NCBI GenBank assembly: GCA_025934435.1
Contig: JAICYB010000018.1
Span: 1 to 50,846 of the forward strand
Origin: Actinomycetes bacterium
GTDB lineage: Bacteria > Actinomycetota > JAICYB01
DNA: 50,846 nt
Reading direction: 5' to 3'
The position numbers and the translations under genes are program-made. Numbering within the stretch: position 1 is the first letter of the stretch; every line of letters begins with the position of its first letter. Positions 17,434-28,399 of the stretch are shown here, piece by piece. The notes beneath the pieces are model-generated. The model was not told where the DNA came from and made no database searches. It was given only the letters and a program-made list of their open reading frames with translations.

Positions 17434-17786
17434 TCCGGCAGCTGCTCAAGTCGAAGATCCACCGCGCGACGGTCACGGAAGCGCGGGTCGATTACGTCGG
17501 GTCGATCACGATCGACTCGGAGCTGATGGAGCTCGCGGACATCGTTCCCTACGAGAAGGTCCTCGTCGCCGACGTCGACAACGGCGCGCGCCTCGAGACG
17601 TACGCCATCGAGGGCGCGCCCGGTTCCGGCGCGATGTGCATGAACGGCGCCGCCGCGCACCTCATCGAGAAGGGCGACAAGATCATCGTGATGTCGTTCG
17701 CGGCGTACGAAGCCGAGGAGGCTCGTGCGCATCGTCCGGTCGCGATCTTCGTGGACGAAGCGAACAAGCCCGTCCGCCCCAATTGA
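17430..17786 (+). CDS. panD: Aspartate 1-decarboxylase (pyruvoyl enzyme)
   Basis: This 118-residue proenzyme starts [18 protein letters not shown]. The self-cleavage site is YVGSITID (Gly24-Ser25), where Ser becomes the pyruvoyl group. [14 protein letters not shown] and KIIVMSFA are further family segments. It makes beta-alanine for PanC, its direct neighbour. Start and stop overlap the genes on both sides. Confidence 0.97.
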   Translation: MIRQLLKSKIHRATVTEARVDYVGSITIDSELMELADIVPYEKVLVADVDNGARLETYAIEGAPGSGAMCMNGAAAHLIEKGDKIIVMSFAAYEAEEARAHRPVAIFVDEANKPVRPN

Positions 17787-18670
17787 GTCCGATCACCGAC
17801 GAATCCACGGAGCTCGTCGCGGCGCTCGAACGCGCCGTCGACATGGCGCTCGAAGAGGACCTCGGCGACCGCGGCATGGAGGCCGACGTCACGACGACGC
17901 CGATCGTTCCGTCCACCATGCGCGGCGCGGCCACGCTCAAGGCGAAACAGGACGGCGTCATCTGCGGCCTGCGCGCGCTGCCCATCGTGTTCCGCGCGTT
18001 CGACGCGCAGATCAAGATCGACGTCCGCATCAAGGACGGCGACGACATCAAGACAGGCGATGTGCTCGCCTCTTTGGAAGGCTCGGCGCGGGCGCTGCTC
18101 ATCGGCGAGCGCACGGCGATCAACCTCATCTCGCATCTGTCGGGGATAGCAACTTTCGCGCGGCAGCTCACCCGGCTCGCTCCGGGGATCGAGGTCAGCG
18201 ACACGCGCAAGACGTTGCCCGGATTGCGCTTGCTCGAGAAGTACGCCGTCCGTACCGGCGGCGGTGCCAACCACCGCTTCGCGCTCTGGGACGGGATCCT
18301 CGTCAAGGACAATCACATCGTCGCCGCCGGTGGTTCGATCGGCGAAGCGGTTCGCCGCGCGAAGGAAGGTTTCGTGATGCCGGTGCAAGCCGAGTGCGAA
18401 ACCCTCGAACAGGTGGACGAAGCCCTCGACGCCGGCGCGATGGCGCTCCTGCTCGACAACCGCACGCCGGACGAGCTGCGCGAGTGGGTGCCGCACATCC
18501 GCGCCAAACGTGAGCTCGCGATGATCGAAGCGTCCGGCGGGATCACGATCGACAACATCGCGGACTACGCGACGACGGGTGTCGACCGCATCTCGATCGG
18601 CGCGCTGACCCATTCCGCTCCGTCGCTCGATCTCTCGTTTTCTTTGGATCGTGTCTGGGAGGAGTCGTAG
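17783..18670 (+). CDS. nadC: Nicotinate-nucleotide pyrophosphorylase (quinolinate phosphoribosyltransferase)
   Basis: This 295-residue enzyme starts at a TTG overlapping the panD stop. It has [52 protein letters not shown] and [20 protein letters not shown], the standard NadC residues for quinolinate and PRPP. It makes nicotinate mononucleotide from quinolinate. nadA and nadB, often adjacent, are not in the window. The salvage enzyme PncB is about 8 kb away, so both NAD routes are represented. Confidence 0.96.
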   Translation: MSPITDESTELVAALERAVDMALEEDLGDRGMEADVTTTPIVPSTMRGAATLKAKQDGVICGLRALPIVFRAFDAQIKIDVRIKDGDDIKTGDVLASLEGSARALLIGERTAINLISHLSGIATFARQLTRLAPGIEVSDTRKTLPGLRLLEKYAVRTGGGANHRFALWDGILVKDNHIVAAGGSIGEAVRRAKEGFVMPVQAECETLEQVDEALDAGAMALLLDNRTPDELREWVPHIRAKRELAMIEASGGITIDNIADYATTGVDRISIGALTHSAPSLDLSFSLDRVWEES

Positions 18671-18672
18671 CG

Positions 18673-19443
18673 ATGCTGCTCGCCGTCGACATCGGCAACA
18701 CAGAAACGACGATCGGCGTCTTCGACGGGATCGAGCTCATCCAGACATGGCGGATCGCGACGCAACAGGAACGAACGTCCGACGAGCTCGCGCTCCTCAT
18801 CACGTCGTTCCTTCGCCTCGGACGGCTCCCTCGCGACGCCGACATCTCCGGCTTCGCCGTTTCGTCCGTCGTGCCGCGCGCGACGCTCGCGATGCGCGAA
18901 CTCGTCCCGCATTACTTCGACGTCGATCCGGTGATCGTCGAGCCCGGCGTGCGCACCGGGATGCCGATCCGCATCGACAATCCGAAGGAAGCCGGCGCCG
19001 ACCGCATCTGCAACGCCGTCGCCGCTTTCGAGGAGTACGGAGGCCCGGCGATCGTCGTCGACCTCGGCACGGCGACGACGTTCGACGCTGTGTCCGCGGA
19101 CGGTGAGCTGCTCGGCGCGGCGATCTCGCCCGGGCTCGCGATCTCCGCGAACGCGCTCGTGCAGCGGACGGCGCAGCTCCGGCGTGTCGAGTTCGTCCCG
19201 CCGTCGCGCCCGATCGGGAAGAGCACGCTCGAAGCGATCCAGTCCGGTGTCGTGCTCGGGTACGCGTCGCTCATCGAAGGGATGGTCGAGCGGTTCACCG
19301 AAGAGCTCGACGGCAACGCGACGACCGTGATGACGGGTGGCTACGCGGAAGTGATGGAGCCCAATCTGAAGTGCATCGACGCCGTCGACCCGTGGCTCGT
19401 CCTGAAGGGCCTGCGCATCATCTACGAACGCAACGCCGAGTAG
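18673..19443 (+). CDS. coaX: Type III pantothenate kinase
   Basis: This 256-residue ASKHA-fold enzyme has the phosphate motif LLAVDIGNTETTIGVFDG at the N-terminus, IDNPKEAGADRICNAVAAF, IVVDLGTATTFDAVS and SPGLAISANAL. It phosphorylates pantothenate, the first step of CoA synthesis, and follows PanC and PanD in the same operon. A GGAG ribosome-binding site lies in the end of nadC, and the start is 2 bp after the nadC stop. CoaX enzymes usually resist CoA feedback. Confidence 0.95.
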   Translation: MLLAVDIGNTETTIGVFDGIELIQTWRIATQQERTSDELALLITSFLRLGRLPRDADISGFAVSSVVPRATLAMRELVPHYFDVDPVIVEPGVRTGMPIRIDNPKEAGADRICNAVAAFEEYGGPAIVVDLGTATTFDAVSADGELLGAAISPGLAISANALVQRTAQLRRVEFVPPSRPIGKSTLEAIQSGVVLGYASLIEGMVERFTEELDGNATTVMTGGYAEVMEPNLKCIDAVDPWLVLKGLRIIYERNAE

Positions 19444-19487
19444 CGCCGGCCGCCTCGCGCGTCCCACCCTTTTTCCGGACCGTCAGC

Positions 19488-19513
19488 GTTAGTAGACAGT
19501 TCTGTCTCGTAAC
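19488..19513. promoter_or_regulatory. Palindrome upstream of lysS
   Basis: AGACAG-TT-CTGTCT (19494-19507) is a perfect palindrome nested in GTTA...TAAC arms. It is centred about 50 bp before the lysS -10 box, in a 120-bp gap. It could be an operator or a short RNA hairpin; no known regulator was recognised. Confidence 0.45.
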
Positions 19514-19551
19514 GCCGACGGCTCCGAAACGAGGGGGTCGGGCGGGGCAAC

Positions 19552-19557
19552 TAAACT
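19552..19557 (+). promoter_or_regulatory. -10 box of lysS (leaderless)
   Basis: TAAACT ends 6 nt before the ATG of lysS, which has no ribosome-binding site. No convincing -35 box is visible. Confidence 0.6.
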
Positions 19558-19563
19558 CCCGTC

Positions 19564-21021
19564 ATGGCGGAGGAAGATCTTTTCGAGGCGCGGCGGCGCA
19601 AGCTCGACGGCATCAGCAACGCGTGGCCAGCGCGGTTCGTCCGGACGCATCTCGCCGCACAGATCCACGACGAGTTCGCGAACCTCCAAGCCGGTGAGGA
19701 CTCAGGCAAGCAAGCCTCCGTCGCGGGACGGCTCGTCGCGAGCCGCGTCCAGGGCAAGGTCGGCTTCGGCGACTTGCAAGACTCGTCCGGCAAGATCCAG
19801 CTCTTCGTCACCTCGAGCGGCATCGAAGCGTTCGACAACCTCGACTCCGGTGACATCGTCGGCGCGTCCGGAGAAGTCATCCGGACGAAGCGCGGCGAGT
19901 TGTCCGTCCGAACGGACGAACCGCTGCTGCTCGCGAAAGCGCTTCGCGCGCCGCCGGACAAATGGCACGGCGTGTCCGACACCGAGGTTCGCTACCGGCA
20001 GCGCTACCTCGACCTGATCGCGAACCCCGAAGCGAGACGGATCGCGCGCGCGCGCATCGACACGCTCGCGTCGATCCGGCGCTTCCTCGACGGTCGCGGC
20101 TTCCAGGAGGTCGAGACGCCGACGCTGCATCCGATCTTCGGCGGCGGCTACGCGCAGCCGTTCGTGACGCACTACAACGCGATCGACCGCGACATGTTCC
20201 TGCGCGTCGCGACGGAGCTCTACCTGAAGCGTCTGATCGTCGGCGGCATGGACCGCGTGTACGAGGTCGGACGTGTCTTCCGCAACGAGGGCGTCGACTG
20301 GAAACACTCGCCGGAGGCCACGATGCTCGAGACCTACGAGGCCTACGCGGACTACCTCGACGTCATGGACTTCGTCCAGGCCATGGTGCGTGACGCCGCG
20401 ACCGACGCGATCGGCACGACGAAGGTGAGCTTCCGCGACGCCGACTTCGACCTCGCGGACGACTGGCGCCGCGTGACGATGCACGAGCTCGTGAGCGAGG
20501 TGACGGGCGAGACCGTCACCGCGGAGACCGACCTCGACACGCTCAAGGCTCTCGCCGGAAGGCACCACCTCAAGGTCGAGCCGTGGTGGGGGCCGGGGAT
20601 GATCGTCGGCGAGATCTACGACAAGGTGGCCGAAGGCACCCTGAAAGCCCCGACGATCGTCTACGACTACCCGAAGGAGATCTCGCCGCTTGCGAAGGAC
20701 CACCGCGACGATCCCCGCCTCGTCGAACGCTTCGAGGCCGTCGTCTGCGGGATGGAGCTTTGCAATGCCTTCAGCGAGCTGAACGACCCCATCGAGCAGC
20801 GCAAACGCTTCGAGGGCCAGCAGGAGCTGCGGGAGCACGGCGATATGGAGGCGAACCCCATCGACGAGGCCTTCCTCGAAGCCCTGGAATACGGGATGCC
20901 TCCCACGGGTGGTCTAGGGGTAGGGCTCGACCGGCTCGTGATGGTCCTGACCGGGGCAAACACCATCCGCGAGGTGATCTTGTTCCCTGCACTCAGGTCG
21001 GAAACGACCGACTCCGGGTAA
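19564..21021 (+). CDS. lysS: Lysyl-tRNA synthetase, class II
   Basis: This 485-residue enzyme has an N-terminal OB-fold anticodon-binding domain (about residues 55-140, [19 protein letters not shown]) and a class II catalytic core. Motif 2 is [20 protein letters not shown] and motif 3 is [16 protein letters not shown]. It charges tRNA-Lys. The lysS-clpC neighbourhood matches M. tuberculosis, but lsr2, which lies between them there, is absent. If the DUF2156 fusion in this window uses Lys-tRNA, LysS would supply its substrate; that is speculation. Confidence 0.96.
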   Translation: MAEEDLFEARRRKLDGISNAWPARFVRTHLAAQIHDEFANLQAGEDSGKQASVAGRLVASRVQGKVGFGDLQDSSGKIQLFVTSSGIEAFDNLDSGDIVGASGEVIRTKRGELSVRTDEPLLLAKALRAPPDKWHGVSDTEVRYRQRYLDLIANPEARRIARARIDTLASIRRFLDGRGFQEVETPTLHPIFGGGYAQPFVTHYNAIDRDMFLRVATELYLKRLIVGGMDRVYEVGRVFRNEGVDWKHSPEATMLETYEAYADYLDVMDFVQAMVRDAATDAIGTTKVSFRDADFDLADDWRRVTMHELVSEVTGETVTAETDLDTLKALAGRHHLKVEPWWGPGMIVGEIYDKVAEGTLKAPTIVYDYPKEISPLAKDHRDDPRLVERFEAVVCGMELCNAFSELNDPIEQRKRFEGQQELREHGDMEANPIDEAFLEALEYGMPPTGGLGVGLDRLVMVLTGANTIREVILFPALRSETTDSG

Positions 21022-21084
21022 AGAGGAACGAACGAGCGGGTTTTCGCGTTCTACTAGGTAGGAAGGCGGGTCGGAGGCGCTGGC

Positions 21085-21090
21085 TATACT
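21085..21090 (+). promoter_or_regulatory. -10 box of clpC with leader
   Basis: TATACT is placed for a transcript with a leader of about 25 nt. A strong AGGAGG ribosome-binding site (21109-21114) lies 7 nt before the ATG, so this unit is led, unlike most others here. No HspR (HAIR) or CtsR-like operator was seen. Confidence 0.6.
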
Positions 21091-21121
21091 GCCCCCACAG
21101 CGCCCGACAGGAGGTTAGGCG

Positions 21122-23617
<2,496 letters not shown>

Positions 23618-23623
23618 CACTCG

Positions 23624-23929
23624 TTGGATCGTCGCGTCGCCCTCGAGGCGGCGAAACGGGTCGTCCGGTATTCGCTCGGTCTGATCGCGCTGACGATCGC
23701 ACTGAACGTCGCGGCTGCGCTCGCGAAGAGCTCCGGTGTCGGCTTCTTCGCTGGGCTGAGCGGCGTGATCGCGCTCATGTTCGCGATCGTCGCGATGTTC
23801 CGGGCCGGCGAGCCGCTCGGCTACTCGATGTTCGTGCGGATCGTGCTCGCGATGCTCGCGGCGATCCCCGTCGTGAACATCGTCACGCTCGTCGTGCTCG
23901 ACGTCCGCGTTTCGCGTGCCTTGGCCTGA
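23624..23929 (+). CDS. Small membrane protein of unknown function
   Basis: This 101-residue protein has three predicted TM helices: YSLGLIALTIALNVAAALA, FAGLSGVIALMFAIVAMF and IVLAMLAAIPVVNIVTLVVL. The N-terminus is basic. The TTG start is 6 bp after the clpC stop, so it is probably read through from clpC. I do not recognise a family. Confidence 0.65.
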   Translation: MDRRVALEAAKRVVRYSLGLIALTIALNVAAALAKSSGVGFFAGLSGVIALMFAIVAMFRAGEPLGYSMFVRIVLAMLAAIPVVNIVTLVVLDVRVSRALA

Positions 23930-23931
23930 GG

Positions 23932-23937
23932 TATGGT
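23932..23937 (+). promoter_or_regulatory. -10 box of the zinc-ribbon gene (leaderless)
   Basis: TATGGT ends 7 nt before the GTG start at 23945. It overlaps an upstream in-frame ATG, which argues against that ATG as the real start. Confidence 0.5.
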
Positions 23938-23944
23938 CGTTTGC

Positions 23945-24118
23945 GTGGCAACGGAGTTGTGCCCTCACTGCGGCGTCGTCCGCGAAACGGTGCTGACGTC
24001 GACGACCGACGAGCGCGCGCAAGCCGACGGGACGACCCTGAAGATCCGTACCGACATCTACCACTGCGGTTCGTGCACGGGCTTCGTCCGGAGCGAAGAA
24101 CACGTCACCGACGGGTGA
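23945..24118 (+). CDS. Small zinc-ribbon protein
   Basis: This is a 57-residue protein. Two CxxC knuckles, CPHC near the N-terminus and CGSC near residue 44, are spaced as in a zinc ribbon; Thr- and Val-rich strands lie between. The product may be a nucleic-acid-binding or adaptor protein; no family name is supported. The GTG start rests on the leaderless promoter; an ATG four codons earlier is the alternative. Confidence 0.6.
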   Translation: MATELCPHCGVVRETVLTSTTDERAQADGTTLKIRTDIYHCGSCTGFVRSEEHVTDG

Positions 24119-24122
24119 CGAG

Positions 24123-24758
24123 TTGAGGGCGACTATCTCCGCCCCAAAGCCGCAAGCCGTGACAGTGGTGAGGCGCTGCAGTCGTTTAGCAGCCATCACG
24201 ATGTTCGTTGCGGTCGTTTCTTGTTCGCGAGGCCCATCCATCGGCACTACACCTTCGAACCATGGAGGATCACAAGCCGATGTCGACCGTCCCTTGCTGT
24301 CTCGAACTTCGACGTCCGGAGTCCGCGTTGACGCGACAATCAATCGTGTTCCCGGCTGCGTTGAGATAGTCGACATCTTTGTGTCCAAAGGGACTGAGAC
24401 CCGAGAGACCGGGGCAACCGAATATGTGGCCGGTCTAAAGGCTCGTGCCGTCGTTGCGTTGTGGGACGGCGATACCGTTGTAGTTCACACGTCTCCGAAC
24501 GCGTGGCGCGTCGTCTGGAGTTATGCAGCGCATGAATCAGACGCTATGAAACCGATCGATGGCTGGGCCGTCCTCGTGCGAGATGTCTGGCGGCCGGGGC
24601 GGCCACACGATATGCCGCAGATCAACGGCCACCTGGACGATCCGTCTTACGGAACGCCGGTCACCGTCTATCGCAAGAACGGCTCGGTTCTGGCAGCTCT
24701 GCGTGCCGTGCCTATGCCGCCCGTGCATAGCCCGTGCTTCCGCGTCAACGGCGGCTGA
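24123..24758 (+). CDS. Putative lipoprotein of unknown function
   Basis: This 211-residue protein has a basic N-terminus, a hydrophobic stretch AAITMFVAVVSC and a lipobox-like VVSC, so the mature protein would be anchored through that Cys at about residue 34. The rest is beta-rich with no known motif (VDATINRVPGCVEIVDIFVS, KARAVVALWDGDTVVV). Third codon positions carry clearly more A/T than in the neighbours, which suggests recent acquisition. The 3' end overlaps the opposite-strand kinase-like gene by 14 bp. The TTG start is uncertain. Confidence 0.55.
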   Translation: MRATISAPKPQAVTVVRRCSRLAAITMFVAVVSCSRGPSIGTTPSNHGGSQADVDRPLLSRTSTSGVRVDATINRVPGCVEIVDIFVSKGTETRETGATEYVAGLKARAVVALWDGDTVVVHTSPNAWRVVWSYAAHESDAMKPIDGWAVLVRDVWRPGRPHDMPQINGHLDDPSYGTPVTVYRKNGSVLAALRAVPMPPVHSPCFRVNGG

Positions 24759-25260
24759 CGAAAGCGACGATCTCTTCGAGCGAGGGACTGTAGCCGTCGG
24801 ACGTGTCGACGTCGATCGACGGTTCGAGCGTCAGACGGTCGAACTCGTGACTCGGTGCCGCCAGCCAGGCGGCGTCGGCGTGGGCCGTCCTGCTCCGTCC
24901 TCGGACGCGCTCCTTCTGTATGTCGAGGCTCGTGCGGCATTGCACGACGCGCGGATCGGCGAGGTCCAGCAGGGGGCCGAGTTTCGAGCGCCAGACCTTG
25001 TCCTGGAAGGCGGCTTCGGCGACGACCGTCACGCCGTTCCGGAGTAGCAGCTCGAGGACATCGAAGAACAGGGGGAACGTCCGCTGCGTGAGCTCGTCGC
25101 CGAAAGCCGGCTCGAAGTCTTCGACGCCGACCATCATCCCCTCCTTGATCTCGTCGCGTGAGATCGTGATGCAGGGGATCTGCCGCCCGAGCTCGTGCGC
25201 GAGCGTCGTTTTGCCTGTGGCGGAGGGTCCGCTGACGATGACGAGGATCGGATGAGGCAT
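24745..25260 (-). CDS. P-loop kinase-like ATPase
   Basis: This 171-residue protein has Walker A SGPSATGKTTLAHELG at the N-terminus, followed by ITISRDEIKEGMM, an LID-like region with Arg-rich VRGRSRTAHAD, and VVAEAAFQDKVW. This layout is that of small-molecule kinases of the AAA_33/zeta toxin/chloramphenicol phosphotransferase type. Substrate unknown. The ATG overlaps the stop of the upstream DMT transporter gene (ATGA), so both are one transcription unit. No antitoxin partner is visible, so a toxin role is unlikely. Confidence 0.78.
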   Translation of the reverse strand: MPHPILVIVSGPSATGKTTLAHELGRQIPCITISRDEIKEGMMVGVEDFEPAFGDELTQRTFPLFFDVLELLLRNGVTVVAEAAFQDKVWRSKLGPLLDLADPRVVQCRTSLDIQKERVRGRSRTAHADAAWLAAPSHEFDRLTLEPSIDVDTSDGYSPSLEEIVAFVSRR

Positions 25261-26114
25261 CAGCCGAGCGCCAGACAGACGACGCCGGCGACGATCGCGA
25301 CGGCTCCCGCGATGCGGACGCCGAGCGCTTCCTCTTTCAAGACACGGATGCCGAGCACCGTCCCGATCAGGATGCTCACCTCGCGGGCCGGCGCGATGTA
25401 ACTGACCTCGGAATGTGCCAGCGCCACGAGCACGAGGATGTACGCGAGCGGTGACAGGATCGCAACGCCGATCGCTTCGCGGCGATGACGACGCCACACC
25501 TCGCGGACGTTCGAACGACGTCGCGAGGCGAACGGCGTCAGCCATGCGGAGCGCACGACGTTCGCCCCCCAGTCGAGCAACACGGCGGGGATGGCGAGCG
25601 ACGAGACCGCGTGCTTGTCCCACAGCGTGTACGTCGCGATGATGCTGCCCGTCACGAGACCGAAGACGATCGCCGTGCCCACGCGGCCGTGCCGTCCGGC
25701 GCTGCCGATCATGAACACGCCGACGCAGACGCAGGCGGCCCCCGCGAGGGCAAGGCGCGTCGGGTGTTCGCCGAAGAACAGAACGGCGGCCGCCGTCGCG
25801 AGCATCGGTCCCGTCCCGCGCGCGAGTGGATAGACGAGCGAGAGATCGCCCTCCTTGTAGCCGCGCTGGAGGAACGTGTAATAGCAGGTGTGGATCGTCC
25901 CGCTCCCGGCGATGAATCCGATCTGCGCCGCCCCGAGCACGGGATGACTGACCAGCAGCACGACAACCGCGACGGGAAGATAGATCGCGACCGAGAGCAC
26001 GCCGAACAGCCAGACGAACTCCGCGCCGCCGGCGTCGGCCCGTTTCGCGAGCACGTTCCAGGTAGCGTGGAAGAACGCAGCGACGAGCACGAGCAGGAGC
26101 GAGACGCCGGTCAT
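25260..26114 (-). CDS. EamA/DMT-family membrane transporter
   Basis: This 284-residue integral membrane protein has about ten TM helices arranged as two five-helix repeats, e.g. GVSLLLVLVAAFFHATWNVL at the start and VRIAGAVAIVAGVVCLALG at the end. FFHATWNVLAKR and LYPLARGTGPML-like segments are typical of the drug/metabolite transporter superfamily. The exported substrate cannot be told. It is divergent from the next gene with 24 bp between starts. Confidence 0.85.
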   Translation of the reverse strand: MTGVSLLLVLVAAFFHATWNVLAKRADAGGAEFVWLFGVLSVAIYLPVAVVVLLVSHPVLGAAQIGFIAGSGTIHTCYYTFLQRGYKEGDLSLVYPLARGTGPMLATAAAVLFFGEHPTRLALAGAACVCVGVFMIGSAGRHGRVGTAIVFGLVTGSIIATYTLWDKHAVSSLAIPAVLLDWGANVVRSAWLTPFASRRRSNVREVWRRHRREAIGVAILSPLAYILVLVALAHSEVSYIAPAREVSILIGTVLGIRVLKEEALGVRIAGAVAIVAGVVCLALG

Positions 26115-26138
26115 CGCTTCAGATGATGGAGGAATGCC

Positions 26139-26651
26139 GTGGGATTTCTCGACAAGCTCCGCGGGATCAAGAAACCGGCCGAGGGCGTCGCGGCGAAGGC
26201 GGCCGGCGAGGTGAAGGCGGCACTCCTCGCGGTGAACCGTCCGACGGCGCCCTTCCAGATCACGGAAACGTCAGAGCACGGCGCCGAGCTCGTCGCCGAA
26301 TGGAAGATCGTGGATGCGTCCTGGTACGAGATCTTCGCGAAGGCCGGACTGAGCAAGGTGTTCAAGGTCTTCATGAAGCTCCATCCCGAGAGCAGCGAAG
26401 TGCGTTCGATCGACGAGGAGTGGTCGGTCCAGTGGGAAGCGGGCGTCCCGAACCTCTCCATCTCGAAGGAGCACAACAAAGGGCAGATGACCGAGGTCGA
26501 ATTCGGTCAGGGCTACGCCTTCACCGAAGACGGTTCGTACGGCCAGGTCTACAAGTACAAGTTCCGGACGAGCGAGATCAAAGGACCACTCCAAGAAGCC
26601 GTGACGAACGCCGGATGGACGTGGCGCGGCGTCACCTTCGGCAAGCTCTAA
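26139..26651 (+). CDS. Conserved-looking protein of unknown function
   Basis: This 170-residue soluble protein has a basic amphipathic N-terminus (MGFLDKLRGIKKPAEG) that could contact membranes, and then a compact alpha/beta domain rich in aromatic residues (WKIVDASWYEIFAKAG, EEWSVQWEAG, YGQVYKYKF). No signal peptide and no recognised family. A GGAGG ribosome-binding site precedes the GTG start. The 3' end overlaps the convergent DUF1003 gene by 4 bp. Confidence 0.68.
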   Translation: MGFLDKLRGIKKPAEGVAAKAAGEVKAALLAVNRPTAPFQITETSEHGAELVAEWKIVDASWYEIFAKAGLSKVFKVFMKLHPESSEVRSIDEEWSVQWEAGVPNLSISKEHNKGQMTEVEFGQGYAFTEDGSYGQVYKYKFRTSEIKGPLQEAVTNAGWTWRGVTFGKL

Positions 26652-27064
26652 GACGTCGGCCGCTTCTGCACCGTTATCTCGTGAACGGCCTTCGTCAGGT
26701 CGAGGATCTGCTGCGAGATCTGTAGCAGCTGCTCGTTCTGCGATTCCTCGGTCTGCACGATCTCCCATTCGTGGTCGGCGAGGATCTGGCGCTTCGCGTC
26801 GGCGCGGTTCTGGCTGATCATGACGAAGGTCGACAGGAAGATCGCTTCGAGCGACACGATCATCGTCAGGAGGCCGAATGGGTACTTCTCGACGCGGAAG
26901 ATGATCCATACGCCGAACCAGAGCATGTGCACGTACACGAACAGCATCGATCCGGCGAACTTCGTGATCGCGTCGGCCACCCTGTTCTGCAACTTCGATG
27001 CGCGCTCTTGCGAAGCCGCTACGAGCGCCGGATGCTGCGGTTTCTCCGACGGCCTGATGCTCAT
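26648..27064 (-). CDS. DUF1003 membrane protein
   Basis: This 138-residue protein has two TM helices, FAGSMLFVYVHMLWFGVWII and PFGLLTMIVSLEAIFLSTFV, followed by MISQNRADAKR and a C-terminal coiled-coil tail (ESQNEQLLQISQQILDL). This matches DUF1003, a family of small inner-membrane proteins without an agreed function. A GAGG ribosome-binding site precedes the ATG. It diverges from pncB with 42 bp between starts. Confidence 0.9.
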   Translation of the reverse strand: MSIRPSEKPQHPALVAASQERASKLQNRVADAITKFAGSMLFVYVHMLWFGVWIIFRVEKYPFGLLTMIVSLEAIFLSTFVMISQNRADAKRQILADHEWEIVQTEESQNEQLLQISQQILDLTKAVHEITVQKRPTS

Positions 27065-27094
27065 GTTCCCTCCTCGCCTTGAACCCTTGGACGC

Positions 27095-27100
27095 TATTCT
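27095..27100 (+). promoter_or_regulatory. -10 box of pncB (leaderless)
   Basis: TATTCT ends 6 nt before the pncB ATG. No ribosome-binding site lies in between. Confidence 0.6.
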
Positions 27101-27106
27101 CCGCCG

Positions 27107-28399
27107 ATGACCGGTCTTTACACCGATCTCTACGAGCTGCGGATGGCCGAGTCGTATCTCAAGCGCGGGATGACGGCCGACGCGACGTTCAGCCTCTACA
27201 TCCGGCCCACGGACGACCGGCCGTGGTGGCTCGCGCTCGGCGTCGAACGCGTCCTCGAGTTCATCGAACGCTTCGGCTTCGACCAGGGCGAGCTCGACTA
27301 TCTGTCGACCGTCGGCTTCTCCGACGCTGCGCTCGACGCGTTCGCCGGCTTGAAGTGCTGCGGCGAGGTCGCTGCCGTGGCGGACGGAACCGTCGTCATC
27401 GCCGACGAACCGATCGTCGAGATCACCGCCCCGCTCCCGCTCGCGCAGATCTGGGAGACGGCCGTGATCAACCTCGTGCAATATCCGACGCTCGTCGCGA
27501 CGAAGGCCGCTCGCGTCGCGTTCGCCGCCGCGGGTCGTCCGGTCGTCGACTTCGGGTTCCGGCGAGCGCATGGTCTGGAAACGGGGATCGAAGCGGCGTA
27601 CGCCGCCTATGTCGGCGGCGGCATGCAGACGTCGAACGTCGAAGCCGGACGCCGCTACGGCATCGGTCTCGTCGGGACGATGGCGCACGCATTCGTTCAG
27701 TCGGAACCCTCGCAGGCCGACGCGTTCCGCGCGTGGGCCACCGACCACCCGGACAACGTCACGCTGCTCGTCGACACCTACGACACGCGGGGCGGCGTCC
27801 GCGACGCGATCGCGGTCGCGAAAGAAGGTCTGCCGCTCCAGGCGGTCCGTCTCGACTCCGGCGACCTCGTCGCGCTCTCACGTGCCGCGCGAGAGATGCT
27901 CGACGACGCAGGCTTGTCTACGGTTCTCATCTTCGGCTCAGGGGGCCTCGACGAACATTCGATCGCCGATCTCGTGGCGGGCGGCGCGGCGATCGACGCC
28001 TTCGGTGTCGGGACCGACCTCGTCGTCTCGGCGGACCGTCCCGCCGCCGAGATCGCCTACAAGCTCGTCACCTACGACGGGCGCGACGTGATCAAGGCGA
28101 GCGAGGGCAAGGAGAGCTTGCCCGGCGCGAAGCAGATCTTCCGGACGGGCGAGGTGAGAAACGACGTGCTCGCGCTTCGTCACGAGACGTTCGGCGGGCG
28201 TCCGCTGCTCGAGCCCGTGTGGCGCGACGGCGAGCGCCTCGCCACCTTCGACATCGAAGACGCGCGCGCGCGAGCTGTCACCGAGCTTGCGGCGATCCCC
28301 GAAGAGCTTCGTCCGCCCGATTATCCGGGACCGGCGCCCCGTCCGCGAAGAAGCGACGAGCTACGTGCGCGGTACGAGCGTCTGCGTCAGCGCGGGTAG
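27107..28399 (+). CDS. pncB: Nicotinate phosphoribosyltransferase
   Basis: This 430-residue enzyme makes nicotinate mononucleotide from nicotinate and PRPP for NAD salvage. TDLYELRMAESYLKRGM is the family start, VDFGFRRAHGLETG contains the substrate-site residues, GTMAHAFVQSE holds the His region, and LPLQAVRLDSGDL is the PRPP-side motif. The length suits the shorter actinobacterial form. The 3' end overlaps the convergent lipoprotein gene by 13 bp. Confidence 0.95.
   Translation: MTGLYTDLYELRMAESYLKRGMTADATFSLYIRPTDDRPWWLALGVERVLEFIERFGFDQGELDYLSTVGFSDAALDAFAGLKCCGEVAAVADGTVVIADEPIVEITAPLPLAQIWETAVINLVQYPTLVATKAARVAFAAAGRPVVDFGFRRAHGLETGIEAAYAAYVGGGMQTSNVEAGRRYGIGLVGTMAHAFVQSEPSQADAFRAWATDHPDNVTLLVDTYDTRGGVRDAIAVAKEGLPLQAVRLDSGDLVALSRAAREMLDDAGLSTVLIFGSGGLDEHSIADLVAGGAAIDAFGVGTDLVVSADRPAAEIAYKLVTYDGRDVIKASEGKESLPGAKQIFRTGEVRNDVLALRHETFGGRPLLEPVWRDGERLATFDIEDARARAVTELAAIPEELRPPDYPGPAPRPRRSDELRARYERLRQRG

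Noticed and set aside
23933..23944. Upstream ATG as start of the zinc-ribbon gene
   Set aside because: The ATG overlaps a TATGGT -10 box whose spacing points to the GTG at 23945.
24745..25260. Zeta-type toxin of a toxin-antitoxin pair
   Set aside because: There is no antitoxin gene beside it and it is coupled to a transporter; a small-molecule kinase is more likely.
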